A DNA stretch of 6,449 nucleotides from Betaproteobacteria bacterium (GCA_009925955.1 RFPX01000075.1:1-6449), one strand, 5' to 3'; counted from the stretch's first letter, positions 1 to 6,287 are shown. Made by a program: numbers and translations. Notes: generated from the letters alone by a model not told the origin.

Positions 1-163
1 CAAACCCCAAGGCAGGGTCGTCGCGCAGCTGCTGGCACACCGCCGGGTAGTCGGCTGCACGCACGGTGAGGGTCACCTCACCCAATCGGCACTCCATCGA
101 TTGGACACGGTCGCCCAGCGCAGCTTGAAGCGCGGCTTGCAGGCGTTGAAGTTTTTCAGACAT
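1..163 (-). CDS. nuoC: NADH-quinone oxidoreductase subunit C (NuoC), N-terminal part, cut by the window edge
   Basis: The first 54 codons are present; the gene continues beyond base 1. The product begins MSEKLQRLQAALQAALGD, a charged amphipathic helix, and continues into a strand-rich stretch (EVTLTVRAADYPAV) typical of the start of the 30-kDa subunit of complex I. NuoC is part of the hydrophilic arm that passes electrons from NADH towards quinone at the cytoplasmic membrane; it carries no cofactor itself. The ATG at 161-163 is supported by a GAGGA ribosome binding site about 6 bases upstream. It follows nuoB on the same strand after 75 bases, in the usual nuoA-B-C order. The call rests mainly on this order plus the N-terminal pattern, because the conserved signature of the family lies outside the window. 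Confidence 0.9.
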   Translation of the reverse strand, partial: MSEKLQRLQAALQAALGDRVQSMECRLGEVTLTVRAADYPAVCQQLRDDPALGF

Positions 164-238
164 GGGCTTCCTCGGACGGGTGCGGCTGCCGGTCGGGGTA
201 CTGCGCGGTGGTGGGTGAGGCCTTGTGAACCGTGCGCC

Positions 239-715
239 TCAGCGGGCGATGGTGTTCTCGCGGCGGATCTTGGACTGCAGCTGCAGGATGCCGTAGAGCA
301 GCGCCTCGGCCGTGGGTGGGCAGCCCGGAACATAGACATCCACGGGCACGATGCGGTCGCAACCGCGCACCACCGAATAGCTGTAGTGGTAATAGCCACC
401 GCCGTTGGCGCACGAACCCATGGACAGCACCCAGCGGGGCTCGGCCATTTGGTCGTACACCTTGCGAAGCGCGGGCGCCATCTTGTTGCACAGGGTGCCG
501 GCCACGATCATCAGGTCAGACTGCCGCGGCGAGGGCCGGAACAGCATGCCGAAACGGTCGATGTCGTAGCGGGAGGCACCCGCGTGCATCATCTCCACCG
601 CACAGCAGGCCAGACCAAAGGTCATCGGCCACAACGAACCGGTCTTGGACCAGTTCACCAGCTTGTCCACCGAGGTGGTGACGAAGCCTTCCTTGAGTAC
701 GCCTTCAATGCCCAT
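239..715 (-). CDS. nuoB: NADH-quinone oxidoreductase subunit B (NuoB), iron-sulfur cluster N2 subunit
   Basis: This 158-residue protein is a full-length NuoB (PSST/20-kDa subunit). It holds the terminal [4Fe-4S] cluster N2, which hands electrons to quinone in complex I. The four expected ligand cysteines are visible: the adjacent pair C37-C38 in FGLACCAVE, C102 in SMGSCANGG and C132 in VPGCPPT. The motif RPSPRQSDLMIVAGT (60-74) and the segment YSVVRGCDRIVPVDVYVPGCPP are also highly typical. Its ATG (713-715) lies only 3 bases after the nuoA stop codon, with a GGGAG ribosome binding site inside the end of nuoA, so the two are very probably translationally coupled. It ends in a TGA 75 bases before nuoC. 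Nothing is missing or truncated. Confidence 0.98.
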   Translation of the reverse strand: MGIEGVLKEGFVTTSVDKLVNWSKTGSLWPMTFGLACCAVEMMHAGASRYDIDRFGMLFRPSPRQSDLMIVAGTLCNKMAPALRKVYDQMAEPRWVLSMGSCANGGGYYHYSYSVVRGCDRIVPVDVYVPGCPPTAEALLYGILQLQSKIRRENTIAR

Positions 716-718
716 GCT

Positions 719-1078
719 TCACTCCCAATCCAGCGCGCCCTTCTTCCATTCGTACACCAGGCCGACCACCAGGATGCCGAGGAAGACCATCACCGCCCAA
801 AAACCCGTGGGACCGATGTCACGCAGCGAAACCGCCCAGGGAAACAGGAAGGCGATTTCAAGATCGAACAGGATGAAGAGGATGGCGACCAGGTAGTAGC
901 GCACATCGAACTGCATGCGGGCGTCTTCGAAGGCCTCGAAGCCGCACTCGTAGGGGGAGTTTTTGGCCGCATCTGGGCGGTTGGGGCCCATGATGAAACC
1001 GATGACCTGGGGCGCGATGCCGATGGCCGTGCCCACCAGGATGAACAGGATGATGGGCAGGTACTCTTGCAGGTTCAT
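719..1078 (-). CDS. nuoA: NADH-quinone oxidoreductase subunit A (NuoA), membrane subunit
   Basis: This is the 119-residue NuoA (ND3-like) subunit of the complex I membrane arm. Three membrane helices can be read at about residues 6-28, 60-82 and 91-109. The long loop between the first two carries the conserved SPYECGFEAF (41-50), including the loop cysteine C45 that corresponds to the switch cysteine of mitochondrial ND3. It is followed by RMQFDVRYYLVAILFILFD, where the acidic residues within the helix are typical. I chose the ATG at 1076-1078 (MNLQEYLPI) because homologues start there. An upstream GTG at 1106-1108 would add ten unconserved residues overlapping a stem-loop. The ribosome binding site is weak (GAAG, about 12 bases upstream). 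It is the first gene of the nuo operon; a strong terminator ends 41 bases upstream. Confidence 0.97.
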   Translation of the reverse strand: MNLQEYLPIILFILVGTAIGIAPQVIGFIMGPNRPDAAKNSPYECGFEAFEDARMQFDVRYYLVAILFILFDLEIAFLFPWAVSLRDIGPTGFWAVMVFLGILVVGLVYEWKKGALDWE

Positions 1079-1095
1079 GTTTACAACCGACTTCA

Positions 1096-1117
1096 GTCCG
1101 CCCGGCACTGGCCGGAC
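1096..1117 (-). other. Stem-loop in the nuoA leader
   Basis: Read on the minus strand, CCGGC-CAGT-GCCGG forms a 5-bp stem with a 4-base loop. An alternative outer pairing, GTCCG with CGGAC, competes with it. It sits between the T-run of the upstream terminator and the nuoA start codon, ending 17 bases before that start. It has no T-run of its own in the minus direction, so it is not a second terminator. A role in protecting or modulating the nuo mRNA 5' end is only an inference. Confidence 0.4.
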
Positions 1118-1119
1118 GC

Positions 1120-1161
1120 AAAAAAGGCGCGTAGAGAATCCCCCGATTCCCTCAGCGCGCC
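1120..1161 (-). terminator. Rho-independent terminator after tRNA-Leu, directly upstream of nuoA
   Basis: On the minus strand an outer GGCGCG/CGCGCC stem (1156-1161 with 1126-1131) and an inner GAATC/GATTC stem with a GGGG loop stack through a short partly paired linker. They are followed immediately by six T residues (A-run at 1120-1125 on the plus strand). This is a textbook intrinsic terminator for transcription coming from secG and tRNA-Leu. The T-run ends only 41 bases before the nuoA start codon. On the plus strand the stem is not followed by T residues, so it acts in one direction. Confidence 0.85.
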
Positions 1162-1200
1162 CGCCTGTCCCGATCGGCAGCTCTGCTGCACTGGGCGCTC

Positions 1201-1224
1201 GGCGTCACCCTCCGGGGTCACGCC
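1201..1224 (-). other. Imperfect stem-loop downstream of tRNA-Leu
   Basis: GGCGT/ACGCC and ACCC/GGGT pair around a single G-G mismatch with a CGGA loop, giving a 9-bp hairpin in the tRNA trailer. No T-run follows on the minus strand, so it does not look like a terminator. It may be a processing or stability element of the tRNA precursor. Nothing else is recognisable in the rest of the spacer between the tRNA and the terminator, apart from short GACTC/GACTTT iterations at 1225-1246. Confidence 0.35.
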
Positions 1225-1260
1225 GACTTTGACTCGACTCGACTTTCGTCTTCTTGTTCT

Positions 1261-1345
1261 TGGTGCCGTCGGCGAGACTCGAACTCGCACAGCTTTCGCC
1301 ACTACCCCCTCAAGATAGCGTGTCTACCAATTTCACCACGACGGC
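1261..1345 (-). tRNA. leuU: tRNA-Leu, anticodon GAG
   Basis: The 85-base transcript folds into a class II tRNA. The 7-bp acceptor stem is GCCGTCG with CGACGGC, the D-arm contains AAATTGGTAGACAC, and the anticodon stem is CTATC/GGTAG around the loop TTGAGGG. That loop gives anticodon GAG, which reads the leucine codons CUC and CUU. A long variable arm (TGGCGAAAGCTG) marks it as a leucine-type tRNA. The T-arm GCGAG-TTCGAGT-CTCGC is perfect, and the CCA end is encoded (1261-1263). It lies between secG and nuoA on the same strand, an arrangement I recall as common in Burkholderiales. The gene symbol is by analogy with the E. coli GAG isoacceptor. Confidence 0.97.
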
Positions 1346-1396
1346 ACTGGAATCCTTGCTCCGAACAGCATGAGGGTGGCTTCGGAACAGCCTTCA

Positions 1397-1402
1397 ATTC
1401 TA
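1397..1402 (-). promoter_or_regulatory. Possible -10 element for tRNA-Leu
   Basis: On the minus strand TAGAAT matches the sigma-70 -10 consensus TATAAT at five of six positions, and it lies about 51 bases upstream of the tRNA 5' end in the secG-tRNA spacer. No convincing -35 box is found at 16-18 bases spacing, so this is a weak candidate. The tRNA could equally be cut from a longer tpiA-secG transcript. Confidence 0.25.
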
Positions 1403-1438
1403 GACCGAAAACATCCGTGAACCTGACGGGTGCCAGGC

Positions 1439-1867
1439 TCAACGCTTGGGGATTTCGCCGGGCTTGGCCCCTGCGGCCTCACCCGAAGCGGCTGGGGCGC
1501 TGCCGGCCTGCGTCGCGCTGTCAGCGCCCGGCACGGCAGCCGGAACGGCGCCAGGGATCACGCCCGGTGCGGTACCGGCCGGGACCGTGGCCTTCTCCAA
1601 CACGCTGGTGCCTCCGGTGGGTGCTTCACGCGGCGTGCCAAAGTAGGCCAAGCCCAAGGTGCACAGGAAGAAAACGGTGGCGCAAGCCGAGGTGGAGCGC
1701 GACAGGAAGTTGGCGCTGCCCGTGGCCCCGAAGAGGCTGCCTGACGAACCGCTTCCAAAGGAAGCCCCCATGTCGGCGCCCTTTCCGTGCTGAATGAGCA
1801 CCAGGCCAATCATCACCAGGGCGGAGATGATCTGAACGATGAGCAGCAGGTTGGCGAGGAATTGCAT
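1439..1867 (-). CDS. secG: Preprotein translocase subunit SecG with long Ala/Pro/Gly tail
   Basis: SecG is the small auxiliary subunit of the SecYEG channel and supports SecA-driven protein export across the inner membrane. The 142-residue product shows two membrane helices, at about residues 3-25 and 57-77. Between them lies the diagnostic cytoplasmic segment IQHGKGADMGASFGSG. After the second helix comes about 65 residues rich in Ala, Pro and Gly (including PGVIPGAVPAAVPGA, 101-115), making the protein longer than the roughly 110-residue E. coli SecG. The tail looks disordered and should be poorly conserved. The ATG at 1865-1867 matches the family N-terminus, but no Shine-Dalgarno is visible; a 10-base tandem repeat occupies that place. 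It follows tpiA after 85 bases, a common betaproteobacterial pairing. Confidence 0.95.
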   Translation of the reverse strand: MQFLANLLLIVQIISALVMIGLVLIQHGKGADMGASFGSGSSGSLFGATGSANFLSRSTSACATVFFLCTLGLAYFGTPREAPTGGTSVLEKATVPAGTAPGVIPGAVPAAVPGADSATQAGSAPAASGEAAGAKPGEIPKR

Positions 1868-1869
1868 GA

Positions 1870-1888
1870 TGGTCAGTGGTGGTCAGTG
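1870..1888. repeat. Two-copy direct repeat just upstream of the secG start
   Basis: TGGTCAGTG occurs at 1870-1878 and again at 1880-1888, a 10-base period. On the mRNA strand the repeat begins 2 bases before the secG ATG and fills the region where a ribosome binding site would be expected. Confidence 0.7.
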
Positions 1889-1952
1889 TGATTCGATGTA
1901 ACGAAGGCTTGGGTAGCAGCGGCCTAGGTTTGGCTCCGTGGCGCTGTCGCCA

Positions 1953-2693
1953 TCAACGGGCTGCGCGGCAGATGGCCACGAAGTCAGCCGCCTTGAGCGA
2001 AGCGCCTCCAATCAGGCCTCCGTCGATGTCCGGTTGAGCGAACAGCGTGGCCGCGTTGTCCGGCTTCACGCTGCCGCCATACAAAATCTTCATGGTGTCG
2101 GCATGGGCGGTAGCCGCACGCAGCTGCGCGCGCAGCACGGCGTGAACCGACTGCGCCTGTTCGGGGGTGGCCGTGCGGCCTGTGCCGATGGCCCAAACCG
2201 GCTCATAGGCCACCACCATTTCGCCTGCGCAATGGCCCAAGGCATGGATCACCGCCGACAACTGGCGCTTGACCACCGCCTCGGTCTGGCCCGCCTCGCG
2301 CTGCTCCAGGGTTTCGCCCACGCACACCACGGGCGTGAGTCCGTGTGCCAAGGCAGCCTTGGCCTTGTCAGCCACCTGCGCGTCGGTCTCGGCGTGGCCG
2401 GCCCGGCGTTCGGAGTGGCCCACGATGGCGTAGCGGCAGCCCAACTCGCGCAGCATGGCCGCCGACACCTCGCCGGTGTAGGCGCCTTGTGCATGCGCCG
2501 ACACATCCTGTGCACCCCACCGCAGCGCCGAAGCAGCCAAGGAAACGGCCGTATCGGCGACATAAACAAAAGGCACACAAACCGCGGCGTCGCATGGCAG
2601 CGGACCTGCAGCCAGGATGCCGCTCAAGAGCTCCGCGTTGACCGCGCGGCTGCCATGCATCTTCCAGTTGCCGATGACGAGCTTCTTGCGCAT
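1953..2693 (-). CDS. tpiA: Triosephosphate isomerase
   Basis: This 246-residue protein interconverts dihydroxyacetone phosphate and glyceraldehyde 3-phosphate in glycolysis and gluconeogenesis, in the cytoplasm. All active-site elements are visible: N9 and K11 in GNWKM, the electrophile H93 in IVGHSERR, the catalytic base E164 in AYEPVWAIGTG (which leads into the flexible loop 6), and the phosphate-binding YGGSV (205-209) and GLIGGASL (226-233). The length is normal for a bacterial enzyme. The start ATG at 2691-2693 puts the conserved first strand (MRKKLVIGNWKM) at the N-terminus; only a G-rich stretch (GCGGGG) about 9 bases upstream serves as a weak ribosome binding site. The stop codon of the upstream oxidoreductase gene is 10 bases away, so the two are probably co-transcribed, with secG following. 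Confidence 0.98.
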   Translation of the reverse strand: MRKKLVIGNWKMHGSRAVNAELLSGILAAGPLPCDAAVCVPFVYVADTAVSLAASALRWGAQDVSAHAQGAYTGEVSAAMLRELGCRYAIVGHSERRAGHAETDAQVADKAKAALAHGLTPVVCVGETLEQREAGQTEAVVKRQLSAVIHALGHCAGEMVVAYEPVWAIGTGRTATPEQAQSVHAVLRAQLRAATAHADTMKILYGGSVKPDNAATLFAQPDIDGGLIGGASLKAADFVAICRAAR

Positions 2694-2703
2694 GTGAACC
2701 CCG

Positions 2704-3706
2704 CTACCAGCTCAACATGATCTTGCCCACGTGCGTGCTGCTCTCCATCAGCGTATGGGCACGCACGGCGCCATCGGGCGTGGCCGCCTCAAACACGCTG
2801 TGGATCACGGGACGGATGCGGCCTGACTCCAGCAGGGGCCATACGCGCTCGCGCAAGCCGCGGGCCAACAGGGCCTTGTAGGCCAAGGGCCTAGGCCGCA
2901 AGGTCGAGCCGGTGATGGACAGGCGTTTGCGCAGCACCACGCCGCTGTCGAAGGCGCTGTCGTGGCCACCTTGTGTGGCAATCAAAGCCAAGCGGCCATC
3001 GTTGGCCAGGCACTGCACTTCGCGGCCAATGTAGTCGCCCCCCACCATGTCCAGCACCACGTTGACGCCAACACCCCCGGTGAGCTTGAGCGCCTCCTGG
3101 GCAAAGTCTTGCGTCTTGTAGTTGATGAAATGGTCGGCACCGAGCTTGAGGCACTCGCGGCCCTTTTCATCCGCGCCCACCGTCACGATGACGGTGCAGC
3201 CGAAGGCCTTGGCCAGTTGAATGGCTGTCACACCGATACCACTGGAGCCCCCTTGCACCAGCAGGGTTTCACCCGGCTGCAGCCGGGCAATCTCGAAGAC
3301 GTTCTGCCAAACGGTGAAGAAGGTTTCGGGCAGGCTGGCGGCCTCAAGGTCGCTCCAGCCCTTGGGGACCGGGAGCACCTGGCCCACCGGTGCCACACAG
3401 AACTGCGCGTAGCCGCCACCGGCGACCAGGGCACACACGCGCTGGCCCAGCTCCACGCCCGCGGCTGCCAAATCTTGCGCGGCACCGGCTTCCACCACAC
3501 CCGCAATCTCCAGGCCGGGGAGATCGGACACGCCTGGCGGCATGGGATACAGGCCCTTGCGCTGCAGCACATCGGGGCGGTTGACGCCCGATGCGCTCAC
3601 CCGGATCAACAATCAACAACTCGCCGGCAGCGGCCACCGGCACCGGCCTTTGCGTCAGGCGCAGCACCTCGGGGCCGCCGTAGCCGGCGATTTCGATGGC
3701 GTTCAT
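2704..3706 (-). pseudogene. NAD(P)H quinone oxidoreductase (PIG3/zeta-crystallin type), frameshifted by a 7-base duplication
   Basis: The gene encodes a zinc-free medium-chain dehydrogenase/reductase of the quinone oxidoreductase family. The N-terminal 32 residues (MNAIEIAGYGGPEVLRL...GELLI) are read from the ATG at 3704-3706. The rest, from RVSASGVNRPDVLQRKG onward, is in a different frame down to the TAG at 2704-2706. Both pieces match the family and join at the exact tandem heptamer at 3605-3618; removing one copy gives one 331-residue frame of normal family length. The GroES-like domain then covers roughly residues 1-125, and the NADPH-binding Rossmann motif VQGGSSGIG lies near 148-156. 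As it stands, translation from the ATG runs out of frame and stops at 3344-3346 after 120 residues. The large fragment opens with TTG codons at 3612, preceded by GGCGAG, so weak independent translation cannot be excluded. No Shine-Dalgarno is seen for the ATG. It lies between pnp (32 bases upstream) and tpiA (10 bases downstream). It may be a true mutation or a sequencing or assembly error. Confidence 0.85.
3605..3618. repeat. Perfect 7-base tandem duplication that shifts the oxidoreductase frame
   Basis: ATCAACA is present twice in direct succession (3605-3611 and 3612-3618; TGTTGAT twice on the coding strand). One copy restores codons for ...GELLIRVSASG..., the expected family sequence. Two copies put a TGA into the downstream frame and shift the upstream frame. 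Confidence 0.95.
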
Positions 3707-3738
3707 CGTTGAGCGCTGTTGTTGCACAGTTCGAACGC

Positions 3739-6084
3739 TTAACCCTGCTGGCCTGGCGTACCGCTCGGGCCGTTTTGGTCCGTCTGGCCGCCGCTGGCTG
3801 CTGATCCCTCGGCACCGGACGCGCCGGCTTCACCAGGCTCGCCCGATTGGCCCGGCGCACGGCGTTCGCCGCGCTCACCACGATCGCCGCGGTCGCTGCG
3901 CTCACGGCGGGGGCGGTCGCCACGGTCACCGCGGTCGCCACGGTCACGGAACTCACGGCGGGGACGATCTTCCTCTTCGGGCATCCCCTCAGGGCGCTCC
4001 AGCAGGGCCTTCATCGACAGCTTGATGCGGCCCTTCTCATCGGTCTCCAGAACCTTGACCTGCACCACTTGGCCTTCGGTGAGGAAGTCCTCCACGCGCT
4101 CCACGCGTTGGTGGGCGATCTGGCTGATGTGCAACAGCCCGTCCTTGCCCGGCAGGATGTTGATCAGCGCGCCGAAGTCCAGGATCTTGGTGACCGGGCC
4201 TTCGTAGACCTTGCCCACTTCGGCTTCAGCGGTGATCTCCTCGATCCGCTTCTTGGCCAGCGCAGCGCGCTCGCCATCGGTGGAGGCGATGGTGATGGTG
4301 CCGTCTTCTCCGATGTCGATGGTGGTGCCGGTTTCTTCGGTCAGCGCACGGATGGTGGCGCCGCCCTTGCCGATCACGTCACGGATCTTCTCGGGGTTGA
4401 TCTTCATGGAGTACAGGCGCGGCGCGAACTCGGAGAGTTCGGTCTTGGCCTCGCCCATGGCGTCCTGCATCTTGCCCAGGATGTGCAGGCGCGCTTCCTT
4501 GGCCTGCGCCAAGGCGACCTGCATGATTTCCTTGGTGATGCCCTGGATCTTGATGTCCATCTGCAGGGCGGTGACGCCACCGGTGGTACCGGCCACCTTG
4601 AAGTCCATGTCGCCGAGGTGGTCCTCATCACCCAGGATGTCGGTCAGCACCGCAAAGCGGTTGCCTTCCTTGATCAGGCCCATGGCAATGCCAGCCACAT
4701 GGGCCTTCATCGGCACACCGGCGTCCATCAGGGCCAGGCAGCCGCCGCACACCGATGCCATCGACGAAGAGCCATTGGATTCGGTGATTTCCGACACCAC
4801 GCGCAGCACGTAGGGAAACTCTTCCTTGCTGGGCAGCAGCGGCACCAGGGCACGCTTGGCCAAGCGGCCGTGACCGATTTCTCGGCGCTTGGGGCTTCCC
4901 ACGCGGCCGGTTTCACCGGTGGCAAACGGGGGCATGTTGTAGTGGAAGAGGAAACGGTCGGTGAACTCACCGGCCAGGGCGTCGATCTTCTGAGCATCTT
5001 GCTCGGTGCCCAGCGTGGCGACCACCAGGGCCTGGGTTTCACCACGGGTGAACAGGGCCGAGCCGTGGGCGCGCGGCAGCACGCTGTTGCGGATTTCGAT
5101 CGGGCGCACGGTACGGGTGTCGCGGCCGTCGATGCGGGGCTCGCCAGCCAGGATCTGGCCGCGCACGATGCGGGACTCGATCTCGAACAACAGGCCTTCG
5201 ACCTTGACGGCATCAAACGCGATGCCGTCGGCCTTGAGGCCTTCCATGACGGCTGAATAGGCGTCACGGCAGGCTTGGGTGCGTGCCTGCTTGCTGCGGA
5301 TCTGATAGGCCGCGCGCAGCTTGTCTTCGCCCAGGGCCGTGACCTTGGCGATGAAGTCTTCGTCCTTGGCAGGAGCCTTCCAGTCCCACTCCGGCTTGCC
5401 CGCATCACGAACCAGTTCATTGATGGCGGCAATGGCGATGTTGCCTTGCTCGTGGCCATACACGACGGCACCCAGCATCACCTCTTCGGTCAGCTGGTCG
5501 GCTTCGGACTCCACCATCAACACGGCGCTTTCGGTGCCGGCCACCACCAGGTCCAGCTTGCTTTGTGCCAGCTGTGCCTTGCCCGGGTTGAGCACGTACT
5601 CGCCGTTGATGTAGCCCACGCGCGCAGCGCCAATGGGACCGTTGAAGGGGATGCCCGAGATGGACAGCGCGGCGCTGGTGCCGATCAGGGCTGCGATGTC
5701 GGCCTGAACTTCAGGGTTCAGGCTCAGCACATGCACCACCACCTGAACTTCATTGAAGAAGCCATCGGGGAACAGGGGACGGATGGGGCGGTCGATCAGA
5801 CGGCTGGTCAAGGTCTCCAGCTCGCTGGGGCGGCCTTCGCGCTTGAAGAAACTGCCCGGGATGCGGCCCGCGGCATAGGTCTTCTCGATGTAGTCGACGG
5901 TCAGCGGGAAGAAGTCTTGACCCGCCTTGGCTTCGCTCTTGGCGACCACGGTGGCCAGCACCACGGTGCCGTCGATGTCCACCATCACCGCGCCGCTGGA
6001 TTGGCGGGCAATCTCGCCCGTTTCCATGGTGACGGTGTGGGGACCCCACTGAAAGGTCTTGGTAACTTTGTTGAACAGGCTCAT
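3739..6084 (-). CDS. pnp: Polyribonucleotide nucleotidyltransferase (PNPase) with Arg-Gly-Asp/Gly-rich C-terminal tail
   Basis: PNPase degrades RNA from the 3' end using phosphate, and acts in mRNA turnover and small-RNA metabolism as a trimer. The 781-residue product shows the first RNase PH-like domain (about 10-145, with FFKREGRPSE), the helical linker (about 240-310) and the catalytic second RNase PH domain (about 315-545). The latter carries FTRGETQAL (345-353), NGSSSMASVCGG (437-448) and GDEDHLGDMDFK (485-496) with metal-binding D486 and D492. A KH domain follows (about 555-615, loop IGKGG), then an S1 domain (about 621-694). The remaining 87 residues are extra relative to the 711-residue E. 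coli enzyme. They consist of an acidic patch, RGDRGD-type repeats, then a Gly/Ser/Ala/Gln stretch, and are probably disordered. The ATG at 6082-6084 has a TGGAG ribosome binding site about 8 bases upstream. It follows rpsO, the standard bacterial order, and has a structured leader. Confidence 0.98.
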   Translation of the reverse strand: MSLFNKVTKTFQWGPHTVTMETGEIARQSSGAVMVDIDGTVVLATVVAKSEAKAGQDFFPLTVDYIEKTYAAGRIPGSFFKREGRPSELETLTSRLIDRPIRPLFPDGFFNEVQVVVHVLSLNPEVQADIAALIGTSAALSISGIPFNGPIGAARVGYINGEYVLNPGKAQLAQSKLDLVVAGTESAVLMVESEADQLTEEVMLGAVVYGHEQGNIAIAAINELVRDAGKPEWDWKAPAKDEDFIAKVTALGEDKLRAAYQIRSKQARTQACRDAYSAVMEGLKADGIAFDAVKVEGLLFEIESRIVRGQILAGEPRIDGRDTRTVRPIEIRNSVLPRAHGSALFTRGETQALVVATLGTEQDAQKIDALAGEFTDRFLFHYNMPPFATGETGRVGSPKRREIGHGRLAKRALVPLLPSKEEFPYVLRVVSEITESNGSSSMASVCGGCLALMDAGVPMKAHVAGIAMGLIKEGNRFAVLTDILGDEDHLGDMDFKVAGTTGGVTALQMDIKIQGITKEIMQVALAQAKEARLHILGKMQDAMGEAKTELSEFAPRLYSMKINPEKIRDVIGKGGATIRALTEETGTTIDIGEDGTITIASTDGERAALAKKRIEEITAEAEVGKVYEGPVTKILDFGALINILPGKDGLLHISQIAHQRVERVEDFLTEGQVVQVKVLETDEKGRIKLSMKALLERPEGMPEEEDRPRREFRDRGDRGDRGDRPRRERSDRGDRGERGERRAPGQSGEPGEAGASGAEGSAASGGQTDQNGPSGTPGQQG
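3873..3950. repeat. Short-period tandem repeat encoding the PNPase RGD tail
   Basis: The 17-base string GCGGTCGCCACGGTCAC occurs at 3913-3929 and again at 3931-3947, an 18-base period. More diverged copies with a 9-base subperiod (CGGTCGC/CGATCGC) extend towards 3873. On the coding strand these give repeated Arg-Gly-Asp and Arg-Gly-Glu triplets (about residues 712-740). Such a repeat is prone to copy-number change by slippage, so tail length may differ between strains. Confidence 0.75.
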
Positions 6085-6130
6085 GCTAAGGCTCCAGTTG
6101 GAGGCGGTTGCGGGTTTCTCGCACCAGGGC

Positions 6131-6145
6131 CCGGCTTCAGGCCGG
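6131..6145 (-). promoter_or_regulatory. Small stem-loop in the pnp leader
   Basis: A 5-bp GC-only stem (CCGGC/GCCGG) encloses a 5-base loop about 47 bases before the pnp start codon. A competing pairing of flanking CACC with GGTG would lengthen it. Together with the longer stem at 6220-6255 it makes a two-hairpin leader resembling the layout known for E. coli pnp. Function is inferred. Confidence 0.45.
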
Positions 6146-6219
6146 TGACCATCGGGTACGAGGGATGAGCAGATGGCCCGCTACGCCGTTGCAGTTGCCG
6201 GACGCCTTGTGCGCGATGC

Positions 6220-6255
6220 CATTCCAGCGGGGCTCCGACGAACCCCTTTGGAATG
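6220..6255 (-). promoter_or_regulatory. Long stem-loop in the pnp leader, candidate RNase III site for pnp autoregulation
   Basis: CATTCCA pairs with TGGAATG (7 bp). After a 2x2 internal loop, GGGG pairs with CCCC and continues as U·G, U-A and C-G (7 bp in all), closed by the 4-base loop GTCG on the minus strand. No T-run follows, so it is not a terminator. It lies between rpsO and pnp, about 135 bases before the pnp start. In E. coli, RNase III cuts a long stem in the pnp leader and PNPase then removes the short duplex, shutting down its own mRNA. This stem is in the matching place, but its sequence alone does not prove the mechanism. Confidence 0.6.
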
Positions 6256-6287
6256 ACACATCGACGACACCCTTCGCGCCGGCTCCT

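Noticed and set aside
101..1318. A 405-codon plus-strand open frame
   Set aside because: It lies opposite nuoB, nuoA, the terminator and tRNA-Leu, is rich in His/Gln/Gly/Arg as expected of an antisense shadow in GC-rich DNA, and matches no family I know.
1938..2720. A 260-codon plus-strand open frame
   Set aside because: It mirrors tpiA, whose active-site motifs are all present on the other strand; no ribosome binding site or family signature supports it.
3605..3618. Programmed ribosomal frameshifting in the oxidoreductase gene
   Set aside because: There is no slippery heptamer followed by a stimulatory structure, and an exact 7-base duplication explains the shift more simply. The family is not known to use recoding.
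2962..3804. A 280-codon plus-strand open frame
   Set aside because: It is antisense to the oxidoreductase gene and has the same shadow composition. The minus-strand frame is the conserved one despite its frameshift.
3847..5256. A 469-codon plus-strand open frame
   Set aside because: It is antisense to the strongly conserved pnp gene; its composition (His, Gln, Gly, Leu, Asp) is the typical complement-strand pattern of a high-GC gene.
5275..6168. A 297-codon plus-strand open frame
   Set aside because: It is antisense to the 5' half of pnp and shows no recognisable domain.
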